Assembly: GCA_014802435.1 (NCBI GenBank)
Contig: JAAVCG010000031.1
Location: 1-64,000 of the forward strand
Reading direction: 5' to 3'
DNA: 64,000 nt
Source of the DNA: Bacteroides sp.
Lineage (GTDB): Bacteria; Bacteroidota; Bacteroidia; Bacteroidales; Muribaculaceae
The notes under the pieces were generated by a model. It was given only the letters and a program-made list of their open reading frames with translations, ran no database searches and was not told where the DNA came from. The translations under genes and the position numbers were made by a program. Below are positions 1 to 5,771 of the stretch, piece after piece; position 1 is the first letter of the stretch, and each line of letters begins with the position of its first letter.

Positions 1-49
1 AGTGATGGTAAGACTCGAGCAGATGATAACCATGAAAGTTTTTAAACAT
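1..49 (-). CDS. Possible start of a leftward host gene (partial)
   Basis: An ATG on the minus strand at 49 opens a frame that stays open to the window edge (16 codons, beginning MFKNFHGYH). A leftward -7 box lies about 50 bp upstream at 98-105. This is what would be expected for the host gene left of the prophage, but the fragment is too short to identify and it may be chance. Confidence 0.3.
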   Translation of the reverse strand, partial: MFKNFHGYHLLESYHH

Positions 50-97
50 GATGAAATATGTGATGATTAATTTATTTTTCAGTCCGAAAAACGGGTG

Positions 98-105
98 CAA
101 AGTTA
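98..105 (-). promoter_or_regulatory. Leftward -7 box, host side of the left attachment site
   Basis: On the minus strand this reads TAACTTTG, the Bacteroidetes -7 consensus TAnnTTTG, followed by CACC. No good TTTG box sits 19-20 bp upstream, so the call rests on the -7 box alone. It would transcribe leftward into host DNA. Confidence 0.45.
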
Positions 106-182
106 CGAAAATTTACTGATAATTCCTAACTATTCGCGAATCTGTCTGATTATCAGATAGGTTGCTATGTGTGGATGATTAG

Positions 183-206
183 TTCGGACAATTTTGCGGA
201 AATGTT
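183..206 (+). other. Candidate attL core
   Basis: The 24 bp starting TTCGGACAATTTTG recur at 59227-59250 with one mismatch (C versus A at the fifteenth base). The other copy lies just upstream of the integrase start, where attP normally sits. The stop codon of the lipoprotein gene at 208 is directly adjacent. The repeat and position are seen; the attachment role is inferred. Confidence 0.7.
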
Positions 207-207
207 G

Positions 208-708
208 CTATTCGTCTAAGGGTGGTTTCAGCGAGTAATCATAATTATAATATGGTACGAAGTGACCGCCTTCGTCTAATTTATAAAGCGAGGCACTAAA
301 CGTATCATAATGATTTATATCGTCTATTGTCAATGACTCAAATTCATCAATAATGGAATTCACGTCCTTTAATTTGGTCGTAACAACTCTCATATTCCAC
401 CTAACAAACCCACGACGGCTAATCGGATATAAATCTTTTATATTGTCACCGGCGCCAACTGTTTGCACTTTAAAAGTCTCTGTATCTGTTCTTATAAGAA
501 AGGCCCCGTTGGTTATAATCAAATCATTCTCATACTTATCAAACCATGAATGAAAGGCCTCGCTATCGTTATGGATTCCTCTGAATTCCTCATAGAATTC
601 AATAAGCCAGGGGCCCGTGTATTCGTCACCAGGTTCCTCATGGGATGAGCATGCGGATGCAATCAGGCAGAGAACGGCCGCAATAAGATAAATGAATTTC
701 TGCTTCAT
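208..708 (-). CDS. Small lipoprotein, candidate superinfection-exclusion or conversion protein
   Basis: A 166-residue protein with a lipoprotein signal peptide: basic start (MKQK), hydrophobic stretch, then a lipobox ending ASAC followed by an acidic run (SSHEEPGDE). Such acidic residues after the lipid-bearing cysteine are common in Bacteroidetes lipoproteins, some of them surface exposed. I do not recognise the mature domain. It is last in a leftward operon after the repressor and a membrane protein, 6 bp downstream of the latter, and it abuts the left attachment site. Prophage lipoproteins in this position often block superinfection, but that role here is only inferred. Confidence 0.6.
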   Translation of the reverse strand: MKQKFIYLIAAVLCLIASACSSHEEPGDEYTGPWLIEFYEEFRGIHNDSEAFHSWFDKYENDLIITNGAFLIRTDTETFKVQTVGAGDNIKDLYPISRRGFVRWNMRVVTTKLKDVNSIIDEFESLTIDDINHYDTFSASLYKLDEGGHFVPYYNYDYSLKPPLDE

Positions 709-714
709 AATGGG

Positions 715-1287
715 TTATTTATTAAGTTGCAGATTGGCGGTTTTGGTTACTGAAAATATCGTCAATGTTAATCCCTTTATTCCGGTTTCGCTATCTGTGG
801 AAACATCAAACCAAACATCTTTCCAAAGTCTTGAGAATACTCCTTTTTTAAGCAGCATTATATCTCTCCCTGTAATGATTGTTTCTCCAATTTTGGTAGG
901 ACCAAATGTTAGTGCACATTGATTTATCAGTTCAATCAATTCCTGATTAAATTCTTGTTTTGCAGAAATAAACTCAAGATTGTTAATTGAGCCGTCATCA
1001 TTGAAATAAAACTCAATACAATGGAAAATACCAAGTTCGGGCTCAGAAAGATATAACCTTTTTTCTCCATCTTTAGGTGAAATAGAGGTAATATCAATTT
1101 TGAAATAGTCTCGTAATGAACTCTTAGTATGGTTCTGCGAATCAATATGAGTCTCTAGGGTATTTTGTTGACTGGTTGTATCTTTCTTTTGATTCGGTGA
1201 AAGAGAAGCGGGTTTAGTGCCTTTCCGTGCTGAAATAACTAATAGCACAATTACTGCAATCGCAATAAGTATGAGTAATTCATTCAT
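715..1287 (-). CDS. Membrane-anchored protein of the lysogeny operon
   Basis: A 190-residue protein with one N-terminal transmembrane helix (about residues 3-20, rich in Leu, Ile and Val), then a basic ARKGTK stretch that should keep the N-terminus outside and the rest in the cytoplasm. A polar linker (about 25-60) leads to a domain I do not recognise. The start lies 9 bp after the stop of the repressor gene, so the genes are probably co-transcribed in the lysogen. The lipoprotein downstream may be its partner, which would fit a cell-envelope function such as exclusion. Function unknown. Confidence 0.6.
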   Translation of the reverse strand: MNELLILIAIAVIVLLVISARKGTKPASLSPNQKKDTTSQQNTLETHIDSQNHTKSSLRDYFKIDITSISPKDGEKRLYLSEPELGIFHCIEFYFNDDGSINNLEFISAKQEFNQELIELINQCALTFGPTKIGETIITGRDIMLLKKGVFSRLWKDVWFDVSTDSETGIKGLTLTIFSVTKTANLQLNK

Positions 1288-1296
1288 AATCTATTC

Positions 1297-1638
1297 TTAG
1301 TTAAATGATTTATGTTGTGCTTCGGATAATGATTTGATGACATCATTCTTAGATTTAATTACATCTTGAAGCATTGAGATGGTATCAACAAGATTGTTAA
1401 TACGGGTAATCTCCTTTTGTGATATTTCCTGCTTCAACATTTCTCCATCACCCCTGATTAACCACTCTGCAGAAAGTTCAGGGAATGATTGAAGAATCTT
1501 TTCGACGGCCTCAAAAGAAGGTTTGCGCTGCTCCGAAAGATAATAGCTCATAGTGTTTTGCGCAATACCACACTTTTGCGCAAATGCTCTGTCAGTAAGA
1601 GATGTGTAATGAATGAATGTTTTTAAACGCTGTATCAT
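1297..1638 (-). CDS. XRE-family HTH transcriptional repressor (CI-like)
   Basis: A 113-residue protein with an N-terminal helix-turn-helix of the phage repressor type: residues about 14-40 include DRAFAQKCGIAQNTMSYYLS, followed by the SAEWLIRGDGEML segment typical of Bacteroidetes prophage regulators. The C-terminal 45 residues look like a coiled coil for dimerisation; there is no peptidase domain, so RecA-driven autocleavage is unlikely. The gene is leftward and faces the early genes across a control region with a perfect 14-bp palindrome at 1691-1704. It most likely maintains lysogeny by binding that palindrome. Confidence 0.85.
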   Translation of the reverse strand: MIQRLKTFIHYTSLTDRAFAQKCGIAQNTMSYYLSEQRKPSFEAVEKILQSFPELSAEWLIRGDGEMLKQEISQKEITRINNLVDTISMLQDVIKSKNDVIKSLSEAQHKSFN

Positions 1639-1680
1639 TTATTAAAATATGTTAAAATATCACAAAATGAAGATTTATTA

Positions 1681-1712
1681 TTTGCATATTATCACAATTG
1701 TGATTAACTTTG
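1681..1712 (+). promoter_or_regulatory. Rightward early promoter
   Basis: TTTG at 1681-1684, a 20-bp spacer, and TAACTTTG at 1705-1712 match the Bacteroidetes vegetative consensus exactly. It drives the early genes from 1790. The spacer contains the palindromic operator, so repressor binding would cover the polymerase site. Confidence 0.85.
1691..1704. promoter_or_regulatory. Palindromic repressor operator
   Basis: ATCACAATTGTGAT is a perfect 14-bp palindrome centred between the -33 and -7 boxes of the early promoter. A related half site, ATCACAA, occurs near 1659, close to the repressor start, and could allow autoregulation. Binding by the adjacent HTH protein is inferred from position. Confidence 0.75.
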
Positions 1713-1734
1713 CATCATCTTAAATCAAACATTG

Positions 1735-1742
1735 CAAAGATA
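1735..1742 (-). promoter_or_regulatory. Leftward promoter -7 box, candidate repressor promoter
   Basis: The minus strand reads TATCTTTGC here, a good -7 box. Transcription would start near 1730 and cross the operator before reaching the repressor at 1638. No clear TTTG box is seen 19-20 bp upstream, so it may be weak or need activation. Confidence 0.5.
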
Positions 1743-1789
1743 GCGATTTTATTTGAGATAACCATAACGTAATCAATCAAAATTTTATC

Positions 1790-2065
1790 ATGACTCAGAC
1801 AACCATCATTGGCAAAGAAATCAGCGCTCCCATCTGGGGAGGTCAGCAGCCTGCCTTCCTGGCTCCGTGGAGCGAAATCAAGAAGCTCGGCTTCAAGAAG
1901 CGTGACCGCAGCTTCGGCCATATCATTGATGACAGCGGCAAGGATGTCCCCGCTCTTTTCTTCATGGCCGCGAAGAATTGTTGCTCCCTGACCGACGAGC
2001 AATTGAATAAATGTCGCTTTGAATGGTATGTAACCACAGAGACCCTTGACGAAATCGCAGACTAA
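1790..2065 (+). CDS. Small early protein, unknown
   Basis: A 91-residue soluble protein, first gene of the rightward early operon about 70 bp after the early promoter. It has no signal peptide, membrane helix or motif I recognise. A W-containing N-terminal part (about 12-35) is followed by a predicted beta-rich domain. The position is where Cro-like or lysis/lysogeny switch proteins usually lie, but I see no helix-turn-helix. Confidence 0.6.
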   Translation: MTQTTIIGKEISAPIWGGQQPAFLAPWSEIKKLGFKKRDRSFGHIIDDSGKDVPALFFMAAKNCCSLTDEQLNKCRFEWYVTTETLDEIAD

Positions 2066-2090
2066 TCATCACTTACTACATAATATACCC

Positions 2091-2498
2091 ATGTTAACCA
2101 ACGAAACAACAAAACAGCAGAAACACGATGCTATCGAAAAAGAAATCATCGAGTACGATGTTATCGTAAATGAAATCAACGAGCATGTTGATGACTGCAC
2201 GCGCCGTGCCGATATAGCATTTGAGGAAATGGAGAAGATGAACGCCTCTTCCGAGGAGTTCAAGGAAGCCAACCGCAAGTTCGGATTCAACTATTACATC
2301 GCAGGTTATCTGGCAACCATCGTTCAGTATGCCGGCAAAAACGGCGCATCACTCAAGACGCTCGAGAACCGGTTGCGCTTTCATGCTCACGCCCAGCGAA
2401 GCAAAGGCGAACTGAATGACGGCACGGAACTGTCAGCATGGCGCAGAGGCGCCGCAGACTTTATGGAAGGTATAATCAACAAGTTCTTTGAATCCTAA
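2091..2498 (+). CDS. Early helical protein, unknown
   Basis: The ATG at 2091 gives a 135-residue, largely helical and charged protein; an ATG at 2046 would overlap the previous gene and add a low-quality extension. A coiled-coil-like N-terminal half (about 1-60) is followed by a segment with RSKGELNDGTELSAWRRGAA. It lies between two other small early genes. I do not recognise the family. Confidence 0.6.
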   Translation: MLTNETTKQQKHDAIEKEIIEYDVIVNEINEHVDDCTRRADIAFEEMEKMNASSEEFKEANRKFGFNYYIAGYLATIVQYAGKNGASLKTLENRLRFHAHAQRSKGELNDGTELSAWRRGAADFMEGIINKFFES

Positions 2499-2507
2499 TC
2501 CTCCCCC

Positions 2508-2520
2508 AAGTCAAACCAAA
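2508..2520 (+). promoter_or_regulatory. Recurrent leader motif AAGTCAAACCAAA (copy 1)
   Basis: This 13-mer recurs with 0-2 changes at 7227, 14621, 19221, 19596, 47928 and 57959. Six of the seven copies lie 10-40 bp upstream of an ATG. The role is unknown; a translation-enhancing leader is one possibility. Confidence 0.5.
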
Positions 2521-2546
2521 CCAACAAACCATTTAACCGAACAACT

Positions 2547-2969
2547 ATGGATAAAGAAATCATACAATATACCTGCCCGACGGGAGCGATTTATGGCGAT
2601 GTGCTTGACGCTATCGTCGGCGAAGACCTCAGAATCAACATCCTTGCGAATGCGGATGAGCTGACGATAACGGTGATGTTCCTCAAGGACGATGATGAGA
2701 GTATAGACACCATAAACCGGATTATAGAGAGAGCCGGAGGCGTCATCCCTACACGCTGCAAGTCATTTCACGTAGGTTCTACGGTGGAGCATTTGCATGA
2801 AAAGATTGAAACCCTTGAAGAGGAACTGAGACACGCAGTGAGTGAGCGCGATATATATATACAGAATTATCGCCGTAAAACCATTCAGCTCAGCCGGGTT
2901 AAGAGTCAGATAAAGGCAATCTCGCTTCTGCTTGGCGAGGTCTTCCCTGAAAAGCAAGAGACGGTATAA
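2547..2969 (+). CDS. Early coiled-coil protein, unknown
   Basis: A 140-residue protein with an N-terminal alpha/beta part (about 1-75) and a C-terminal coiled coil from about 83 to 130, containing LHEKIETLEEELRHAV. It is the last gene before a 580-bp stretch of structured non-coding DNA. No catalytic motif is visible and I do not recognise the family. Confidence 0.6.
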   Translation: MDKEIIQYTCPTGAIYGDVLDAIVGEDLRINILANADELTITVMFLKDDDESIDTINRIIERAGGVIPTRCKSFHVGSTVEHLHEKIETLEEELRHAVSERDIYIQNYRRKTIQLSRVKSQIKAISLLLGEVFPEKQETV

Positions 2970-3400
2970 CCAACCGAGATAACGGCGCTCAGGAGTGAGC
3001 AATGCCGAGGGCCGAAAGAGGCCCGGCCCCGCAAGGGGAACAGTTGGGAAAGTACAACCAAGAGGACGAGGTGACCCTGACGACCTGAGCAGGGTTCAGC
3101 AAGAGAGCTGTCGACGCAGGTTCGAATCCTGTCTTTCCCGCAACCAAAGAAGAGTACCTTGACAAGTCTGGATTTCCACTGATACCAGCCGAACGGGTGA
3201 CCGCCGGAAGAGTCAGTGATGAGTAGTTGCCGACAAAGAAGCGGCTGAGTAAGCCTACGGGCGGAAAGGCACTTTGAAACGGGTCGGTACTACGGTAAGA
3301 AATATCCTCCGGCGCTTATGCCAACAAATGGTCCGGAGGCGGGAAGAGAAGAGTCCACCCGTGGCAAATGGACATAGTTTTTAATCCATACCATTTTGTT
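2970..3400 (+). ncRNA. Candidate large structured RNA containing a tRNA-like element
   Basis: No convincing reading frame crosses this stretch, but short complementary segments are dense. Examples are GGGCC/GGCCC with a 6-base loop near 3020, CCCC-GCAA-GGGG with a GNRA tetraloop just after it, CACTGA/TCAGTG and GCCG/CGGC around 3180-3270, and a 7-bp CCTCCGG/CCGGAGG stem near 3310-3345. The tRNA-like element at 3046-3140 lies inside. I could not match it to RNase P, tmRNA or a group I intron by eye. It may be one large RNA or several small ones. Confidence 0.45.
3046..3140 (+). tRNA. tRNA-like element 1: 10-base anticodon loop and extra arm
   Basis: A perfect 7-bp acceptor stem (GGGAAAG/CTTTCCC) and a T arm GCAGG-TTCGAAT-CCTGT are those of a tRNA. 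A D loop with the usual GG lies at 3060-3069 on a weak 3-bp stem. The anticodon-position stem CCCTG/CAGGG (3075-3079, 3090-3094) closes a 10-base loop instead of 7. A class II-like variable arm (CAGC-AAGAGA-GCTG) follows. The discriminator is G and CCA is not encoded. It is probably not a decoding tRNA. Confidence 0.55.
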
Positions 3401-3421
3401 ATTTTTAAGTTAAAGGCACTG

Positions 3422-3429
3422 CAAAGATA
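3422..3429 (-). promoter_or_regulatory. Leftward -7 box in duplicated module, copy 1
   Basis: The minus strand reads TATCTTTGCAG. The matching box in copy 2 drives a real minus-strand gene; here only a 35-codon frame follows, so this promoter may be a relic or make an RNA antisense to the structured region. Confidence 0.45.
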
Positions 3430-3436
3430 ATAAAAA

Positions 3437-3452
3437 AGTCGAGAAATCGGCT
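3437..3452 (+). ncRNA. GAAA-tetraloop leader hairpin 5' of tRNA-like element 2a
   Basis: AGTCGA-GAAA-TCGGCT forms a 6-bp stem with a GNRA tetraloop, 2 bases before the tRNA-like acceptor stem. In copy 2 the 3' strand is TCGACT, so a T-G pair becomes T-A and pairing is kept. On the minus strand it could instead act as a terminator-like hairpin followed by T residues. Confidence 0.55.
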
Positions 3453-3454
3453 AA

Positions 3455-3525
3455 GAACGATGTAGCTCAGTTGGTAGAGCATCAGGTTAGCCTGAAGGTC
3501 GCCGGTTCGAGTCCGCCCATCGTTC
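3455..3525 (+). tRNA. tRNA-like element 2a: 4-base anticodon loop
   Basis: The 8-bp acceptor GAACGATG/CATCGTTC resembles tRNA-His, with an extra G pairing a C at position 73. A canonical D arm (GCTC, loop AGTTGGTA, GAGC) is followed by a 5-bp anticodon stem TCAGG/CCTGA closed by only TTAG (3487-3490). A normal loop is TT-NNN-AR, so the three anticodon bases are missing exactly. The T arm has one C-C mismatch. The copy at 4260 is nearly identical, so this is not random decay. Confidence 0.75.
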
Positions 3526-3548
3526 CTCATTCAAAATAGCTTAAAGAT

Positions 3549-3947
3549 ATGAAAATGACAATATCATTTGACTTTGGCGACCCTCTCAAGTCCTTAGGGG
3601 ATGTTGGAATCTCCGTTAATTTAGATACCACACTTGGAGAGATGTGGCAATTGCCGGAGGTGCGTGAGGTTATTGCCGAAAGTATAGAGCCGATTTTACG
3701 GCATCTAAATCTCAGCGAGAAAGGCATTGAGCGTGAGAAAGAACGTATACTTCTCTCTGGGCGCTTATTTAAGGAGGTATCATTCCCCTATCGATATGAT
3801 ACGCGCAACCATCGGATAATCTCAGACAGGGATGACGAAACGAATAAAAAGTATTATCCCGTCAGTGATTACTTAGAAGGGCGATTGCCTGGGTTACCCA
3901 AAACGAAAAGCGGCTTAGATTATAATTCTTCTGAGCATACACAATAG
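3549..3947 (+). CDS. Small early protein, unknown
   Basis: A 132-residue soluble protein starting 23 bp after tRNA-like element 2a; ATG at 3549 or 3555 are both possible. The N-terminal half is acidic and possibly beta-rich (ISFDFGDPLKS), the C-terminal half basic and polar. No family recognised. Its last 86 bp overlap, tail to tail, the end of the minus-strand gene at 3862. Confidence 0.6.
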   Translation: MKMTISFDFGDPLKSLGDVGISVNLDTTLGEMWQLPEVREVIAESIEPILRHLNLSEKGIEREKERILLSGRLFKEVSFPYRYDTRNHRIISDRDDETNKKYYPVSDYLEGRLPGLPKTKSGLDYNSSEHTQ

Positions 3948-4194
3948 TAGCCGCATTGGCCTCATCTTGTAATTGGCGGCTCTCCTCGGCCTCACGAACC
4001 ATATTAAGGAATCGCAAAAACTTCGTTTTAGGGATGTTGCCATAGCCAACAATACCGCACTCGGAGTTTGCCAAGATGTGCAGTTGCTCTGCGTCATCAT
4101 CATCAAGATTGCAATATTCGGCAATATCATTTGTATCCCACATTTCACGGCTGATGATTTTATCACCAACCCTAAGATTCTCAATGTAACTCAT
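3862..4194 (-). CDS. Minus-strand small protein, unknown
   Basis: The ATG at 4194 gives 110 residues (MSYIENLRVGDKIISREMW) and follows a good -7 box at 4226-4233 by about 30 bp, so I prefer it over upstream starts that would run through the tRNA-like element. The N-terminal half has RVGDKIISREMWDTNDIAEY and an acidic DDDDAEQ run. No recognised family. It is one of two leftward genes with their own promoters set into the rightward early region. Confidence 0.6.
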   Translation of the reverse strand: MSYIENLRVGDKIISREMWDTNDIAEYCNLDDDDAEQLHILANSECGIVGYGNIPKTKFLRFLNMVREAEESRQLQDEANAATIVYAQKNYNLSRFSFWVTQAIALLSNH

Positions 4195-4225
4195 ATTTTT
4201 GTTGTTTTTGATTAGTTGGACGCTG

Positions 4226-4233
4226 CAAAGATA
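4226..4233 (-). promoter_or_regulatory. Leftward promoter -7 box for the gene at 3862-4194
   Basis: Minus strand TATCTTTGCAG, about 30 bp upstream of the ATG at 4194. The -33 region is not canonical. Confidence 0.6.
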
Positions 4234-4241
4234 ACAAAAAA

Positions 4242-4257
4242 AGTCGAGAAATCGACT
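4242..4257 (+). ncRNA. GAAA-tetraloop leader hairpin 5' of tRNA-like element 2b
   Basis: AGTCGA-GAAA-TCGACT, a perfect 6-bp stem on a GNRA loop, ending 2 bases before the tRNA-like element, as in copy 1. Confidence 0.55.
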
Positions 4258-4259
4258 AA

Positions 4260-4333
4260 GAACGATGTAGCTCAGTAGGTAGAGCATCAGGTTAGCCTGA
4301 AGGTCGCCGGTTCGAGTCCGGCCATCGTTCCCA
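4260..4333 (+). tRNA. tRNA-like element 2b: 4-base anticodon loop, encoded CCA
   Basis: Same design as element 2a: 8-bp acceptor GAACGATG/CATCGTTC, D arm, anticodon stem TCAGG/CCTGA with loop TTAG (4292-4295), and here a perfect T arm GCCGG-TTCGAGT-CCGGC. CCA follows the C73 position (4331-4333). All arms pair except that the loop lacks three bases. It could still be processed by RNase P and perhaps aminoacylated by an enzyme that ignores the anticodon, but cannot read a codon in the usual way. Confidence 0.8.
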
Positions 4334-4371
4334 TTCAAACAACAATTAGTCAAACAATAAAGAATTGCAAA

Positions 4372-4536
4372 ATGAAAGATATCGCTTGTTGCTCTATTAT
4401 ACTCTTCTTTACAATTGTCTTTTGGTTAGGGAGAGAATGCATTCTTAGCAGACAAAGTATCAAACCCGTTATCATAATCGGTGTGATATACATAGTACTC
4501 ATAACAATTATTATGATTTTATTCGCAATTTTATGA
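4372..4536 (+). CDS. Small two-helix membrane protein, 54 residues
   Basis: ATG at 4372 to TGA at 4536. Two hydrophobic segments (about residues 7-20 and 33-54) are separated by a short basic loop (RECILSRQS), a helical hairpin in the inner membrane. It overlaps the next gene by 4 bp (ATGA), which indicates translational coupling. Function unknown; small phage membrane proteins of this size include exclusion proteins and accessory holins. Confidence 0.6.
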   Translation: MKDIACCSIILFFTIVFWLGRECILSRQSIKPVIIIGVIYIVLITIIMILFAIL

Positions 4537-4766
4537 AACCGATTATTCAAATTTCCCGTAGGACTTACCGTTCTACATCAACGGTAATTGTTGACGGGGT
4601 TAAGCACGAACGTGTTAAGAAAATAGACGCAAAGATAAAGGAGATTACCTTTTCAGGCATCCCAATTCATACCGTATTCTCCATAGACGGAGAGGAAACG
4701 ATAACAAGAGTGTTTGGTATTCCTATAAAATCTGTCCGCCGGGAATTATGGGATCACCCTGCTTGA
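4533..4766 (+). CDS. Small early protein, unknown
   Basis: A 77-residue basic protein, mostly predicted beta strand, coupled by ATGA overlap to the small membrane protein. No motif recognised. Its 3' end overlaps the minus-strand gene at 4723 by 44 bp. Confidence 0.55.
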   Translation: MKPIIQISRRTYRSTSTVIVDGVKHERVKKIDAKIKEITFSGIPIHTVFSIDGEETITRVFGIPIKSVRRELWDHPA

Positions 4767-4935
4767 TGGCAGCGATTATCGATGCGTATCCCATTGAGAG
4801 CGTAATAGGATTTTGCGCCGGATTGATAAATCTAAGCGTGATAGTTTTTCTGCAATCTTCAATGGACGCTATTGCAGAAAGATGAAGCAAATGATGCTTC
4901 CCGGAATTATCCGAAATCTCAATAAATTGTGTCAT
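4723..4935 (-). CDS. Minus-strand small protein, unknown
   Basis: A 70-residue protein (MTQFIEISDNSGKHHLLHL) beta-rich in its first half, resembling a small SH3-like or LytTR-type fold only in general pattern. A leftward -7 box (TAACTTTGCAG) lies at 4967-4974, about 32 bp upstream of the ATG, which supports it as a real gene. No family recognised. Confidence 0.55.
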   Translation of the reverse strand: MTQFIEISDNSGKHHLLHLSAIASIEDCRKTITLRFINPAQNPITLSMGYASIIAAIKQGDPIIPGGQIL

Positions 4936-4966
4936 ATAATCATTGATTTTGATGGTTTGGTCACTG

Positions 4967-4974
4967 CAAAGTTA
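4967..4974 (-). promoter_or_regulatory. Leftward promoter -7 box for the gene at 4723-4935
   Basis: Minus strand TAACTTTG followed by CAG. The -33 region is not canonical. Confidence 0.55.
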
Positions 4975-5068
4975 ATGATTTTTTGCGAATGGCGTAGCCT
5001 TGACGGGCGATAGCGGTCAATGCAGGGTCGGCACCTGCCGCCATTCCTCACTAAACATCTATATTATT

Positions 5069-5359
5069 ATGGCAAATAAGACAATAGACATGAATCTTTC
5101 CATTGTCGATGCGTTCAAGAAGAGTTTTCCGGACCTTGACATAAAGACGCCGACATGGGCGGTAGCAGGAGTAACCGCAGAGTTCAGGAAGCTCCAGGTC
5201 GGGGAGATTGTATTGTTCCCCATTGGCTCCTACAATTATCAGACAATCCGCTCCACGCCCGGGACCTCTATGGTCCCCGAGGTGCTGAACGAGGGGCGGC
5301 AGTGGAAAACAAAACTGGACAAGGACAACAAGAGTGTCGCAGTCCTGAGAATAGCATAA
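5069..5359 (+). CDS. Small early protein, unknown
   Basis: ATG at 5069 (MANKTIDMNLSI) gives 96 residues; a longer frame from 5000 has no support. The sequence has a helical start and a beta-rich middle with VGEIVLFPIGSYNYQTIRSTP, and resembles small phage DNA-mimic or DNA-binding proteins only loosely. Two bases separate its stop from the next start, so the two are probably one operon. Confidence 0.55.
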   Translation: MANKTIDMNLSIVDAFKKSFPDLDIKTPTWAVAGVTAEFRKLQVGEIVLFPIGSYNYQTIRSTPGTSMVPEVLNEGRQWKTKLDKDNKSVAVLRIA

Positions 5360-5361
5360 TT

Positions 5362-5616
5362 ATGAGAGGACATTTTCAGATTAAGTCGCTGAATCCCGAA
5401 GCGATCCATCTGCAAAACATTATGGCTGTGATGGCAGACAAGAAGTTCGGGAAAAAGTTCTCGGCAAAAATTGTCGGAGGCGTGGCCAAGCTGGAAAACT
5501 TGATTGCCGCGGGCAAAATCGAAGCTTTCAAACCGAAAAATGCCCAAAACGGCAAGTGGTATTGCAACGCCGCTCAGGTGCTTCAACATTGCCAGAATAT
5601 GAGAAATAGGAAGTAA
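5362..5616 (+). CDS. Putative excisionase-like DNA-binding protein
   Basis: 84 residues from ATG 5362. Residues about 40-80 (VAKLENLIAAGKIEAFKP then NGKWYCNAAQVL) follow the winged-helix pattern of excisionases and other MerR-related helix-turn-helix proteins: a recognition helix ending in a gated Gly-Lys-Ile, a variable wing and a second helix. This would suit a directionality factor for the integrase at the far end, but that partner assignment is inference. Confidence 0.5.
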   Translation: MRGHFQIKSLNPEAIHLQNIMAVMADKKFGKKFSAKIVGGVAKLENLIAAGKIEAFKPKNAQNGKWYCNAAQVLQHCQNMRNRK

Positions 5617-5771
5617 CCACATAAAACTCAAGCCCGTGAGGGTGACTGCTGCTGTTTATAAATTTTATAATGCGATGAATTTTAACAATGCGTATGCCTC
5701 TGAAGAGCCCGCGAGGGTCAAGGCATCATCTAAATCAAACCCCGTGTCGGGCGGGTAATCCCGACTTTTTT
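5617..5771 (+). ncRNA. Structured non-coding segment ending in a terminator
   Basis: Two short hairpins with GNRA loops (CCC-GTGA-GGG near 5637, CCC-GCGA-GGG near 5710) lie in this stretch; the second is nested in an ATGCCT/AGGCAT stem. A terminator at 5746-5771 closes it. It may be the 3' end of the upstream operon or a separate small RNA. Confidence 0.4.
5746..5771 (+). terminator. Rho-independent terminator
   Basis: GTCGGG/CCCGAC stem with an 8-base loop followed by six T residues. The next base starts the acceptor stem of tRNA-like element 3. Confidence 0.75.

Larger units (their letters stand above)
3419..3526 (+). repeat. Duplicated module, copy 1
   Basis: From CTGCAAAGATAA through the leader hairpin and tRNA-like element, this block recurs at 4223-4331 with only a few changes. 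Such a close direct repeat could recombine and delete the genes between the copies. Confidence 0.8.
4223..4331 (+). repeat. Duplicated module, copy 2
   Basis: Second copy of the block at 3419-3526: leftward -7 box, GAAA-loop hairpin and tRNA-like element. The main differences are one extra A, a stem-preserving change in the hairpin, one D-loop base and one T-stem base. Confidence 0.8.

Noticed and set aside
3300..3400. 35-codon minus-strand frame behind the leftward -7 box of the first duplicated module
   Set aside because: Too short, sequence unlike a protein, and it lies across strong stems of the structured region.
3455..3525. Ordinary tRNA gene used as attachment site
   Set aside because: The tRNA-like elements lie well inside the phage and do not match the repeats at its ends.
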